From a virus, in IMG/VR virus record IMGVR_UViG_3300013094_004141, positions 1 to 37,961 of that record: a DNA stretch of 37,961 nucleotides; one strand, given 5' to 3'. Made by a program: the position numbers and the translations under genes. The notes below the pieces were generated by a model, which worked only from the letters and a program-made list of their open reading frames with translations, was not told where the DNA came from and did no database searches. Shown here in pieces: positions 1-6,233 of the stretch (the stretch's first letter is position 1; the number at the start of each line of letters is the position of its first letter).

Positions 1-1
1 A

Positions 2-328
2 ATGATCAACGGTGAGCAAAAGATAAAGTTTGGCGGAGTAGGTAATAGCCAAGAAGCGGCTATGAAGACTGCGACAAACTGGGCCAACAATCATGGCTAC
101 GAGCGTGAAGTACAAGCAGGTAAAGTTAAAGTTGTGAAAGTCCAACAAGGTGTGGCAGAAAACTTTGCCGATGGTAAAGGTCCCGGTAAGCCTGGAGATA
201 GTCAACGCCATGGAATACCCAAGCACGCCACCATGGCCGAATTAGAAAAAGCCAGTCACAGTAAAGGCCGCAAAGGTCAATTGGCACGTTGGCAAATCAA
301 TATGCGTCGTGGCCATAAAAAATCATAA
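2..328 (+). CDS. Conserved small phage protein
   Basis: A 108-residue, lysine- and glycine-rich protein. The central stretch VAENFADGKGPGKPGDSQRH and the ending WQINMRRGHKK resemble a short basic protein common in T4-like phages of aquatic bacteria; no function is known to me. The ATG is at the very edge of the window, so the true start may lie further upstream. It ends 35 bp before the convergent endonuclease gene. Confidence 0.65.
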   Translation: MINGEQKIKFGGVGNSQEAAMKTATNWANNHGYEREVQAGKVKVVKVQQGVAENFADGKGPGKPGDSQRHGIPKHATMAELEKASHSKGRKGQLARWQINMRRGHKKS

Positions 329-363
329 ACTATTATCGAAAAGATGTTTAGAATCTGAGGGTG

Positions 364-1095
364 TTACAATCGTCCCTTAACCAGCCCTAACTGTTGAATT
401 TTGGGATCACCGATCTTAAGCAAAAAACTTTTAGATCCGTTGTTATACCAGTGGGTCTTTTTCTTTGATTCAAAATAATCCACAGAACTAACCCATCCGT
501 TGGGAATAATGTCATTAAGTTTGAATCGTTTCTTTTCTTTTGTTGTTAGATTGTAGTAAAATTTTGTCCCATAAGAACCATTATTGCTACCAGAAATTTT
601 TTGTGAAATAGTAACATTGTCTCTATTGGCAACAGCCTTTGCTTTAGCATCAGGACTATATGGACCTATACCTAATTTTTTCATCATTAAATTTCTTTGG
701 CGACTTACCTCTCGTTCTTCTGTAGTAGGAATATGTCGTTGAATGCCTTTACCAGTTTCGCTGGATATCCTAGATACTTGTTTTCGTTTGTCTGGATCAT
801 TGTTTATGTGATCAAAACCGCCGGTTCCTCCGGAGCGCATATTATAACAATATGGTTTACCTAAATGGGGAGCAACACTTTCTTCTTCTTTAAGTAAGCA
901 TTCAGTTTCGCTTGTGAATACAAATAGAGTTTCTCTGACAAAGTTATCTTTACCATACTTCTTAATTGCTTGTTGTATTTGTGTTCCTGATCCGTAGTAG
1001 CCATCAAATTGATGAGGATCTAAAGTTTGACGATGTTTGCCAATATAGAATTTATTGTTGACAAGATTAATAGTTTTATATATAATATAGAACAT
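364..1095 (-). CDS. GIY-YIG homing endonuclease
   Basis: A 243-residue protein on the minus strand. The N-terminus carries the GIY-YIG nuclease signature: IIY at residues 4-6 and YIGKH at residues 17-21 separated by the usual 10-12 residues, followed by the family pattern DGYYGSG and later NMRSGGTGG. The C-terminal half has two phage homing-endonuclease-type DNA-binding repeats, one around FYYNLTTKEKKRF...IPNGW and one around HWYNNGSKSF. These enzymes cut double-stranded DNA at a specific site and spread their own gene. It stands alone and antisense next to the tmRNA gene, with only a weak ribosome site. The call as a Seg-like free-standing homing endonuclease is secure; the target site is unknown. 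Confidence 0.88.
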   Translation of the reverse strand: MFYIIYKTINLVNNKFYIGKHRQTLDPHQFDGYYGSGTQIQQAIKKYGKDNFVRETLFVFTSETECLLKEEESVAPHLGKPYCYNMRSGGTGGFDHINNDPDKRKQVSRISSETGKGIQRHIPTTEEREVSRQRNLMMKKLGIGPYSPDAKAKAVANRDNVTISQKISGSNNGSYGTKFYYNLTTKEKKRFKLNDIIPNGWVSSVDYFESKKKTHWYNNGSKSFLLKIGDPKIQQLGLVKGRL

Positions 1096-1108
1096 GATGA
1101 GTAACCCT

Positions 1109-1116
1109 TATAAATA
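1109..1116 (+). promoter_or_regulatory. T4-late-type promoter box for the tmRNA
   Basis: Exact TATAAATA, the T4 late promoter -10 element, pointing at the tmRNA. By T4 geometry the RNA would start about six bases after the box, near 1122. No other + strand gene lies between it and the tmRNA. Confidence 0.65.
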
Positions 1117-1149
1117 CAGTTGAGGACAGTCCCGAGTAACCCCGGGGTT

Positions 1150-1171
1150 GGTATTAGTTACCGCTAATACC
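1150..1171 (+). other. Perfect 8-bp hairpin in the tmRNA leader
   Basis: GGTATTAG (1150-1157) and CTAATACC (1164-1171) are exact inverted copies around a six-base loop. It lies inside the predicted pre-tmRNA, upstream of the acceptor piece, so it may be a pseudoknot or hairpin of the 5' piece or a processing signal. No T-tract follows directly, so it is not a convincing terminator. Confidence 0.55.
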
Positions 1172-1204
1172 TTACTCAATTATTTATCATCGTATGAAGG
1201 AATA

Positions 1205-1251
1205 AGAACAATTGACTGGACGCGGGGGGCGGTGCCCCGCCCGGTCCACCA
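1205..1251 (+). ncRNA. tmRNA acceptor piece (tRNA 3' half with CCA)
   Basis: This segment holds the helix-2 strand (1209-1214), a T-arm and the 3' acceptor strand with ACCA at 1248-1251. The T-arm can form GCGGGG/CCCCGC (1222-1227 with 1235-1240) around a 7-base loop GGCGGTG, or a 5-bp stem with a 9-base loop. The normal TTCRANT T-loop is absent. The 5' end is uncertain: the mature piece may reach back to about 1122 and include the 1150-1171 hairpin. Confidence 0.75.
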
Positions 1252-1338
1252 TAAACATATTAGAATCTGTAAAAAGATAGGGTTTGGTATCCCGGTCCTC
1301 TACCTGTAAGACTTAATACACCTTAGTATGTTTTTGAT

Positions 1339-1560
1339 GGGCCGGTCTTAGATTCGACAGTTGGTGCAGTATTTGACCAGACGATGCGGTAGGCGATGAC
1401 CGTAAATCAAGCAAAACTAGTAAATGCAAAAACATCTACAAAATTGGGTACTTTCAAAGTAACTGCAGGTAAAGGATTCCGCTTCAGCGGTTCTAAAGCT
1501 GCATCTACAAAGGAAGTAGCGTTCGTTTAATCGAACCCCACGGGGTAGGACTTACCTTGT
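1339..1560 (+). ncRNA. tmRNA coding piece (tRNA 5' half plus tag template)
   Basis: Starts with the 5' acceptor strand at 1339, followed by the D-arm region GATTCGAC, a pseudoknot-1-like stem near 1386-1401, the pre-tag motif CTAGTA (1417-1422), the tag frame, and a hairpin GTTCG/CGAAC (1521-1525 with 1532-1536) whose loop carries the tag stop codon, as in helix 5 of known tmRNAs. CCCC/GGGG and GGTA/TACC stems follow at about 1536-1556. The exact 3' end is unknown; it lies before the terminator. Confidence 0.75.
1423..1530 (+). other. tmRNA tag-peptide reading frame
   Basis: After CTAGTA, which matches the pre-resume-codon region of bacterial tmRNAs, a frame runs from AAT (1423) or GCA (1426) to TAA at 1528-1530. 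It encodes 34 or 35 residues beginning NAKTSTKLG and ending KAASTKEVAFV. Tags are usually shorter and end in ALAA- or AVAA-like degrons; this one is long, basic and ends in AFV. The frame choice rests on the stop codon sitting in the loop of a helix-5-like hairpin. The resume codon is inferred. Confidence 0.55.
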
Positions 1561-1576
1561 AAAATAAACAACCAGG

Positions 1577-1600
1577 ACCCGCTTCGGCGGGTTTCTTTTT
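1577..1600 (+). terminator. Intrinsic terminator of the tmRNA
   Basis: ACCCGC (1577-1582), tetraloop TTCG, GCGGGT (1587-1592), then TTCTTTTT. A textbook rho-independent terminator closing the tmRNA transcript. Confidence 0.92.
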
Positions 1601-1601
1601 G

Positions 1602-1609
1602 AGTAAATA
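1602..1609 (+). promoter_or_regulatory. Possible late promoter box (AGTAAATA)
   Basis: A variant of the late box just after the tmRNA terminator and 20 bases upstream of the dehydrogenase ATG. The predicted leader would be about 14 bases without a Shine-Dalgarno sequence. Confidence 0.35.
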
Positions 1610-1628
1610 CTTTTTTAATCAACTAATT

Positions 1629-2405
1629 ATGAAAATAGGTATCATCGGTTTAGGCTATGTTGGATCAGCAGTAGCCGCAAGTTACGACCCAGACCAATTA
1701 TTGATCAACGATCCCGCTAAATCAAATTCTTTGCCCATCGAAGTACTCAAAGCACAATGCGATGCAATATTTGTATGTGTGCCAACTCCGCAAAGCTCAA
1801 ACGGTGCGTGCAATACCAGTATATTGGAATCTGTTATAGCACAGTTAGAAGGCTACACTGGCATTGTTATTGCTAAAAGTACTGCAAGTCCATTAGTTTA
1901 TCAACAATTAGAAGCCACTTCAGGACTGAAATTGGCCCACGTTCCAGAGTTTTTAACACAGGCTAATGCAATTGCAGATTATTTGAATCCCCATAAAATT
2001 GTAATCGGATCTAGTTCCAGTATTGCTACTGAAGTGTCAGATGTAATTATCCGCAGTAAAGTTACTTTTAATCAAAAAATAAACTACTGCTCAATTGGCG
2101 AAGCAGCGTTTTTCAAATATATGGCCAATACCTTTTTGGCCATGAAGGTTGTTATGAACAATGAGTACTATGACCTTGCTCAACAGATGAATTTGAATTG
2201 GGAAGTACTCAGCGGTATAGCACAGTACGACACTAGACTGGGCGACAGTCATTGGCGTGTGCCCGGACCGGATGGTAGTCGTGGATTCGGTGGTGCGTGC
2301 TTTCCAAAAGATACTCAAGCATTGGCATATTTGGCAAAAGATCTAGGCGTAGATCTAGCTGTTTTAACAGCTGCTATTGACAAGAACCAAGCATATCGTA
2401 TATAA
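1629..2405 (+). CDS. UDP-glucose/GDP-mannose dehydrogenase family protein
   Basis: A 258-residue nucleotide-sugar dehydrogenase-like enzyme; the family oxidises UDP-glucose or related NDP-sugars to uronic acids with NAD. The Rossmann motif GLGYVG is at residues 7-12, a conserved Lys in FFKYMAN near 163, and the catalytic Cys at 224 in GFGGACFPKD. It stops after the central dimerisation helices and lacks the C-terminal UDP-binding domain of full-length enzymes (about 390-450 residues), so it may be a short phage form or partner with a host enzyme. The ATG at 1629 is preferred over a TTG at 1599 because the Rossmann strand begins right there. Related short dehydrogenases occur in T4-like cyanophages, where they are thought to modify surface sugars. 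Confidence 0.85.
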   Translation: MKIGIIGLGYVGSAVAASYDPDQLLINDPAKSNSLPIEVLKAQCDAIFVCVPTPQSSNGACNTSILESVIAQLEGYTGIVIAKSTASPLVYQQLEATSGLKLAHVPEFLTQANAIADYLNPHKIVIGSSSSIATEVSDVIIRSKVTFNQKINYCSIGEAAFFKYMANTFLAMKVVMNNEYYDLAQQMNLNWEVLSGIAQYDTRLGDSHWRVPGPDGSRGFGGACFPKDTQALAYLAKDLGVDLAVLTAAIDKNQAYRI

Positions 2406-2406
2406 T
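2377..2406 (+). promoter_or_regulatory. Sigma-70-type promoter for the rubrerythrin pair
   Basis: TTGACA (2377-2382), 18-base spacer, TATAAT (2401-2406). It overlaps the end of the dehydrogenase gene and leaves a leader of about 55 bases. Confidence 0.6.
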
Positions 2407-2428
2407 TGCTACTCAGTGTTTCTACTGA

Positions 2429-2436
2429 TATAAATA
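2429..2436 (+). promoter_or_regulatory. T4-late-type promoter box for the rubrerythrin pair
   Basis: Exact TATAAATA downstream of the sigma-70 promoter, so this gene pair may be expressed both early and late. A ribosome site AAGAAGGAA follows before the ATG at 2468. Confidence 0.6.
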
Positions 2437-2467
2437 AATATACAGTATTCAACAAGAAGGAAAAATT

Positions 2468-2917
2468 ATGTCTATCACAATTAAAAACTTAGAATCAGCG
2501 TTTGCTGGTGAGAGTCAAGCTCACACCAAATACCGCTACTTTGCAAAAATCGCTCGTGAAAATGGTCACGAAGATATTGCACAACATTTTGAACATACCG
2601 CAGACCAAGAGTTGCTACACGCTTGGGGTCATTTGGAATTGCTAATTGGCAAGCCCACTACTGCAGAATGTTTGCAAAAAGCCATTGATGGCGAAACTTA
2701 CGAGTTTACCACAATGTATCCAGGGTTCAAAGCAGAAGCAGAAGCTGAAGGTAATGCTCCAGCAGCCGCAGAAGCTGATACTCAAATTGCAGAATCAAAA
2801 GAACACGCAGAGCAATTTGCGGCTATTCTTGCCAAAGCAGAAAAGCGTTTTGCAGCATTGACCAAAATCGAAGCTCGCCACGCAGCTGCTTATCAATCTA
2901 AATTGGAGACACTATAA
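2468..2917 (+). CDS. Rubrerythrin-like diiron protein (ferritin-like domain only)
   Basis: A 149-residue four-helix diiron protein that reduces hydrogen peroxide in rubrerythrins. Ligand residues in the family pattern are visible: Glu15 (GES), Glu48-x-x-His51, Glu76 and Glu79 in GETYEFTTMYPGF, and Glu135-x-x-His138. The usual C-terminal rubredoxin domain is missing from this chain but is encoded by the next gene, whose ATG overlaps this stop codon (TAATG). A strong ribosome site lies upstream. Family assignment is firm; peroxidase activity is inferred. Confidence 0.93.
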   Translation: MSITIKNLESAFAGESQAHTKYRYFAKIARENGHEDIAQHFEHTADQELLHAWGHLELLIGKPTTAECLQKAIDGETYEFTTMYPGFKAEAEAEGNAPAAAEADTQIAESKEHAEQFAAILAKAEKRFAALTKIEARHAAAYQSKLETL

Positions 2918-3057
2918 TGAGCAACGAAACTACTATTATTTGTGTGGTCTGTGGCCACGTGCACGACGAAGCTACTGAAGGTGCTTGGGACTCTCTGCCC
3001 GAGGATTTTACTTGCCCCGAGTGCGGATGCGGTAAAGAAGACTACATTACAGAGTAA
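2917..3057 (+). CDS. Rubredoxin
   Basis: A 46-residue electron-transfer protein. Two CxxCG knuckles are seen: Cys9/Cys12 (CVVCGH) and Cys33/Cys36 (CPECG), which bind one iron; residues between them (EGAWDSLPEDFTCP) match the rubredoxin core. An extra Cys38 follows the second knuckle. The gene overlaps the rubrerythrin stop by one base, so the two are translationally coupled and together correspond to a normal rubrerythrin split in two. It would pass electrons to the diiron site. Confidence 0.88.
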   Translation: MSNETTIICVVCGHVHDEATEGAWDSLPEDFTCPECGCGKEDYITE

Positions 3058-3085
3058 TACCTAAGTATTACTTTTTGTGTTGCAA

Positions 3086-3110
3086 AAAACCCACAGAAAT
3101 GTGGGTTTTA
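3086..3110 (+). terminator. Intrinsic terminator after the rubredoxin gene
   Basis: CCCACA (3090-3095), loop GAAA, TGTGGG (3100-3105), extended by A/T pairs and followed by TTTTATTTT. Confidence 0.88.
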
Positions 3111-3112
3111 TT

Positions 3113-3141
3113 TTGACTGAAATATCAAATACTGTTATAAT
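3113..3141 (+). promoter_or_regulatory. Sigma-70-type promoter
   Basis: TTGACT (3113-3118), exactly 17 bases, TATAAT (3136-3141). It starts directly after the terminator and serves the gene at 3164. Confidence 0.8.
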
Positions 3142-3163
3142 ATACTATCAAGTAAGGAGAAGT

Positions 3164-3511
3164 ATGTATAAGTTTTTTCAAGAAACAACAAAATGGTCGG
3201 ACAGTACCCCGAATCACACATACGTTATGACTCCAGATAAAAGTAAGGCAATAGGCTACATCAAGGCTGGCACAAAGTCTGTATTTAAGTTTAGTCAACC
3301 TATGCGTATTGACACCCGACGCCGAACATTTAAGGTCTTACCCGATGACGCTTTTGCAATGACAGCGGAAATAGATCCAGCCGTCAAAACTCGGGAAGTC
3401 ATAGGCTCAAAAGGTGATGTATATTATATAACCGACGATGGTAATCAAATTACCTGTAGTTGCAGTGGATTCAAATTTCGTGGTAAGTGCAAGCACATTG
3501 TAGGAGCATAA
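3164..3511 (+). CDS. Small protein with SWIM-like zinc motif
   Basis: A 115-residue protein. The C-terminus ITCSCSGFKFRGKCKHI gives Cys98-x-Cys100 ... Cys109-x-His111, the CxC...CxH pattern of SWIM zinc fingers, which bind DNA or proteins. The N-terminal part is not recognised. The start is set by AAGGAG a few bases before ATG 3164; a longer upstream frame would run through the promoter. Function is unknown; a nucleic-acid-binding role is inferred. Confidence 0.7.
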   Translation: MYKFFQETTKWSDSTPNHTYVMTPDKSKAIGYIKAGTKSVFKFSQPMRIDTRRRTFKVLPDDAFAMTAEIDPAVKTREVIGSKGDVYYITDDGNQITCSCSGFKFRGKCKHIVGA

Positions 3512-3512
3512 A

Positions 3513-3752
3513 ATGGCCAGTAAACCTCTTCCCGTACACAAAGACAAATTAGGCCAGGATCTTGATTTAGGTGATTGTGTGGCATTTCCTGACAGTAACA
3601 CATTGTTTATTGGAAAAGTCATTAAACTTCATCCCAAATTGGTTACTGTTGTTAAACTTGGCGGTCTTTGGCAATTTGAAACTCGTAAATATCCCGGAGA
3701 TTTGATCAAACTAGAATCCGACAAGCTGACATTTTATTTGTTAAGACACTAA
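3513..3752 (+). CDS. Hypothetical protein, beta-rich
   Basis: A 79-residue protein starting one base after the SWIM-like gene's stop. The stretch DLGDCVAFPDSNTLFIGKVI looks like a small SH3-like or KOW-like barrel that handles charged ligands, but this is only a pattern impression. Co-transcribed with 3164-3511. Confidence 0.6.
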   Translation: MASKPLPVHKDKLGQDLDLGDCVAFPDSNTLFIGKVIKLHPKLVTVVKLGGLWQFETRKYPGDLIKLESDKLTFYLLRH

Positions 3753-3759
3753 TAATCTG

Positions 3760-3788
3760 TTGACACCCTGTGCTAAATTTGTTATAAT
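3760..3788 (+). promoter_or_regulatory. Consensus sigma-70 promoter for DNA ligase
   Basis: TTGACA (3760-3765), exactly 17 bases, TATAAT (3783-3788): a full match to the bacterial housekeeping consensus, so the ligase should be read early by host polymerase. Confidence 0.88.
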
Positions 3789-3810
3789 GTATGTATATTA
3801 AGGAGCCAAA

Positions 3811-5124
3811 ATGAGTAACTGTGCTGAGCATATTTGGGATTTGGAAAGTCATCCTAGTCGCCTTAATAAAGAAGCGATCATCGAAGCCATTGCTGAATCG
3901 GGCAATGACGAGTTTTTTGAAGGTTGCAGACTAGCACTTGACCCAATGATTACCTTTGGGCTAAAAGCAATTAAGGAAAAAACAAATGAAGATGGTCCTG
4001 GTTTGTCTTGGGATAATTTTATTAGTGTTGTTGGCGGTTTTATTAATCGTACAATTACCGGTAACTCAGCAAGGAATGCTATTGATCAGATGATTGAACA
4101 GGCCACTCAAAAAGAGTGGAATGGTTGGTATCGTCGTATACTAATCAAAGACCTGCGTTGTGGTGTTAGCGAAAAAACAGTTAATAAAGTAGTGGAGAAA
4201 AAATATGCTCGTTACAGTATTCCCGTATTTGGCTGCCAGCTTGCTCATGACAGTGCTAATCATGAAACTAAAGTCCAAGGAAAAAAACTTATCGAAGTCA
4301 AACTGGATGGTGTACGTGTTATCACAATTGTCTATCCTGATGCTCGCGTTAATCAATTTAGTCGCAACGGCAAAGAGCTGGTCAATTTTCCCCATATAGT
4401 TGAACAATTTGCTGCCATTGCACCCTCACTGACTGAACCCTGGGTGTTTGATGGTGAGATTATGAGCAGTAGTTTCCAAGACTTGATGAAACAGGTACAT
4501 CGCAAGGACAATGTCAAGGCCAATGACGCAGTACTTAATTTGTTTGATTGGATGAAACTATCCGACTTTGAAGCAGGTATCTGTACAATGAGTCAAGATA
4601 TCCGTAGTAGAGGATTGGAAGTTTGGTACAACAGTCACCAGTCAGTGTTGCCTAATATAACCATTGTAGGGCGTGAACTAGTGGACTTGGATTCCGACGA
4701 AGGGCAAACAAGATTTCGAGAAATCAATGCAGCCGCAGTAGCCGGAGGCTACGAAGGTATTATGATCAAAGATCCTTCTGCCGCTTATGAATGTAAACGT
4801 AGTGTAGCCTGGCTCAAACTAAAACCTTTTATCGAAGTTAGCCTTACTGTAGTTGCAGTAGAAGAAGGCACTGGCCGCAATGTAGGTAAACTGGGTGCAC
4901 TGGTATGTGAAGGCGTCGACGATGACAAACAAATTCGAGTCAATGTAGGCTCGGGATTTAGTGACAGTGATCGCGACAGTTATTATCAATCAAAGGATAC
5001 TTTACTTGGTCAAATAGTTGAGGTACGTGCTGATGCAGTTACACAAAATCAAGATGGCACTTATAGTCTTCGTTTTCCGAGGTTCCTACATTTCCGTGGC
5101 TTCATGGCTGGCGAAAAAATCTAA
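3811..5124 (+). CDS. ATP-dependent DNA ligase
   Basis: A 437-residue T4 gp30-type ligase that seals nicks during replication. Nucleotidyltransferase motifs are in order: motif I EVKLDGVRV with the adenylated Lys164, motif III VFDGEIM at 212-218, motif IV EGIMIKD at 315-321, and motif V WLKLKP at 334-339; an OB-fold domain follows. The N-terminal helical domain resembles that of T4 ligase. Strong ribosome site AAGGAG and consensus promoter upstream. Full length for the family. Confidence 0.96.
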   Translation: MSNCAEHIWDLESHPSRLNKEAIIEAIAESGNDEFFEGCRLALDPMITFGLKAIKEKTNEDGPGLSWDNFISVVGGFINRTITGNSARNAIDQMIEQATQKEWNGWYRRILIKDLRCGVSEKTVNKVVEKKYARYSIPVFGCQLAHDSANHETKVQGKKLIEVKLDGVRVITIVYPDARVNQFSRNGKELVNFPHIVEQFAAIAPSLTEPWVFDGEIMSSSFQDLMKQVHRKDNVKANDAVLNLFDWMKLSDFEAGICTMSQDIRSRGLEVWYNSHQSVLPNITIVGRELVDLDSDEGQTRFREINAAAVAGGYEGIMIKDPSAAYECKRSVAWLKLKPFIEVSLTVVAVEEGTGRNVGKLGALVCEGVDDDKQIRVNVGSGFSDSDRDSYYQSKDTLLGQIVEVRADAVTQNQDGTYSLRFPRFLHFRGFMAGEKI

Positions 5125-5140
5125 GTTGGGCAATTTGTTT

Positions 5141-5374
5141 ATGAATAGGCAAGCAATTAAAGATACATTGTATGGTGGCATAATTGAGATGACACAAAAT
5201 CGCCGCTACTACTATACCAGCGGAATAGGTACTGCATATAGTCATTGGACCACAGAAGGTGAAACAGAATTGCTGGCCTATATCAAAACCATGACCAAAC
5301 TGATGAAAGAAGCCGAGGCAACCGATTTAGATGAACGTGCGAAAAATTTAGTAATGAAAGGACTTTCAGAATGA
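5141..5374 (+). CDS. Conserved small phage protein
   Basis: A 77-residue protein. The first half, with LYGGIIEMTQNRRYYY and YSHWTTEG, matches a short protein repeatedly found in T4-like cyanophages; its role is unknown. ATG 5141 is chosen because the conserved block begins there. The stop overlaps the next start (ATGA). Confidence 0.7.
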   Translation: MNRQAIKDTLYGGIIEMTQNRRYYYTSGIGTAYSHWTTEGETELLAYIKTMTKLMKEAEATDLDERAKNLVMKGLSE

Positions 5375-5553
5375 GTAAATTCAGAGAATGGTATTTGGAC
5401 TACGATACACAAATCACTTGGTTTATCCTGGGTGTTACATTTGATGTATTTTTAACCTGCATTAGTCAGGGCGAGTGGATCGGTGCTGGCATTGAAGCAC
5501 TGGTATTCTTTTTGTTAGCGTCTATGGAATATTACAAGGTGAAACCACAATGA
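5371..5553 (+). CDS. Small membrane protein
   Basis: Sixty residues with hydrophobic segments around 14-33 and 38-53, consistent with a two-pass or hairpin membrane protein. Starts inside the previous stop (ATGA) and overlaps the following ORF in the same way. No family recognised. Confidence 0.65.
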   Translation: MSKFREWYLDYDTQITWFILGVTFDVFLTCISQGEWIGAGIEALVFFLLASMEYYKVKPQ

Positions 5554-5819
5554 TAGACACAATGACCCAAGACGAAAGATACACTTACTTTAGACAACAG
5601 TTGCAGGACAACATCTGTGAAGTCACATTTACCAAAGTAAACGGTGAAGTTAGAGTAATGCCCTGTACTCTACGAGCAGATATTTTGCCTGTTGTAGAAA
5701 ACAAGCAAACAAAAGTTTCGGAACCAAAAACCGAAACAATCAGTGTTTTTTGTACCGACAAAAAAGAATGGCGTAGTTTTCGAACAATGAACGTCACAGG
5801 TTTGGTAATATTAAACTAA
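5550..5819 (+). CDS. DUF2693-like small phage protein
   Basis: An 89-residue protein with the pattern EVTFTKVNGEVRVMPCTL ... FCTDKKEWRSFR, typical of the phage DUF2693 / SH3-fold family. No biochemical role is established. Coupled to the upstream gene by an ATGA overlap. Confidence 0.72.
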   Translation: MIDTMTQDERYTYFRQQLQDNICEVTFTKVNGEVRVMPCTLRADILPVVENKQTKVSEPKTETISVFCTDKKEWRSFRTMNVTGLVILN

Positions 5820-5837
5820 AAACGGCAAAACAAAGTA

Positions 5838-5866
5838 TTGCAATTAGACAATTAAACTGTTATACT
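5838..5866 (+). promoter_or_regulatory. Sigma-70-type promoter
   Basis: TTGCAA (5838-5843), exactly 17 bases, TATACT (5861-5866), upstream of the winged-helix gene at 5912. Confidence 0.68.
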
Positions 5867-5911
5867 ATGTCTAACTGTACAAAAACAGTAATTATTTTAT
5901 AAGGAATTAAT

Positions 5912-6175
5912 ATGATGTTTTCAACAAAAACTAAGACACACAAATTGTTATCAGCACTTCAAGCTGGTGAAGTTTTGACTCCCAGCCAAATCAGCAAGCG
6001 TTTCAGCATTGGTAATCCAAGTGCAGAAGTTACACGCATTCGTCAAGCTGGTTTCGTTGTTTATGCTAACAAGCGTAAAGCAGGCAATGGTGTAGTTGTT
6101 ACCGAATACCGTACTGGTAAAGCAAGTCGTGCATTGATTGCAGCTGGCTACAAAGCCTTGTCAATGGGCATTTAA
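5912..6175 (+). CDS. Winged-helix DNA-binding protein
   Basis: An 87-residue protein. Residues 10-60 (LLSALQAGEVLTPSQISKRF ... EVTRIRQAGFVVYAN) form a helix-turn-helix followed by a wing, as in small phage DNA-binding proteins. It has its own promoter and terminator, so it is a single-gene unit, and it may be a regulator. Two ATGs (5912, 5915) are possible; AAGGA at 5901-5905 fits either. Confidence 0.75.
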   Translation: MMFSTKTKTHKLLSALQAGEVLTPSQISKRFSIGNPSAEVTRIRQAGFVVYANKRKAGNGVVVTEYRTGKASRALIAAGYKALSMGI

Positions 6176-6193
6176 TAGTACACGGTGCTAGTC

Positions 6194-6219
6194 AAAAAGG
6201 CACTTAGGTGCCTTTTTTT
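6194..6219 (+). terminator. Intrinsic terminator after the winged-helix gene
   Basis: AAAAAGGCAC (6194-6203), loop TTAG, GTGCCTTTTT with a T-run to 6219. Confidence 0.93.
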
Positions 6220-6233
6220 ATATAGGAAGAATC

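Larger units (their letters stand above)
1122..1600 (+). ncRNA. ssrA: Circularly permuted (two-piece) tmRNA precursor
   Basis: Transfer-messenger RNA rescues stalled ribosomes by acting first as tRNA-Ala and then as a short mRNA. The tRNA-like halves are in permuted order: the 3' half with an encoded CCA (1249-1251) comes first, the 5' half starts at 1339. GGGCCGG (1339-1345) pairs with CCGGTCC (1241-1247) as a complete 7-bp acceptor stem with a G.U at the third pair, the alanine identity element. The 5' half continues with the tmRNA-typical GATTCGAC (1351-1358). CAGTTG (1358-1363) pairs with CAATTG (1209-1214) as helix 2. The intervening segment is closed by an 8-bp helix with two G.U pairs, CATATTAG (1256-1263) with TTAGTATG (1323-1330). 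A pseudoknot-like stem CGGT/ACCG (1386-1401), a tag frame and a terminator follow. The 5' boundary is inferred from the late promoter. Confidence 0.85.

Noticed and set aside
1150-1171. The perfect hairpin as a transcription terminator
   Set aside because: No T-tract directly follows, and it lies between the tmRNA promoter and the tmRNA, where a terminator would block expression.
1201-1251. A conventional tRNA gene ending in CCA
   Set aside because: No anticodon arm or D-arm precedes it, and its acceptor strand pairs with the segment at 1339, downstream, not upstream.
1426-1473. Alternative tmRNA tag in another frame (K C K N I Y K ... ending at TAA near 1471)
   Set aside because: Its stop codon is not in a helix-5-like loop, and it contains two cysteines, atypical for tags. 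Kept only as a fallback.
1599-1628. TTG at 1599 as start of the dehydrogenase
   Set aside because: It lies in the T-run of the tmRNA terminator, and the ten extra residues precede the Rossmann strand; ATG 1629 starts exactly at it.
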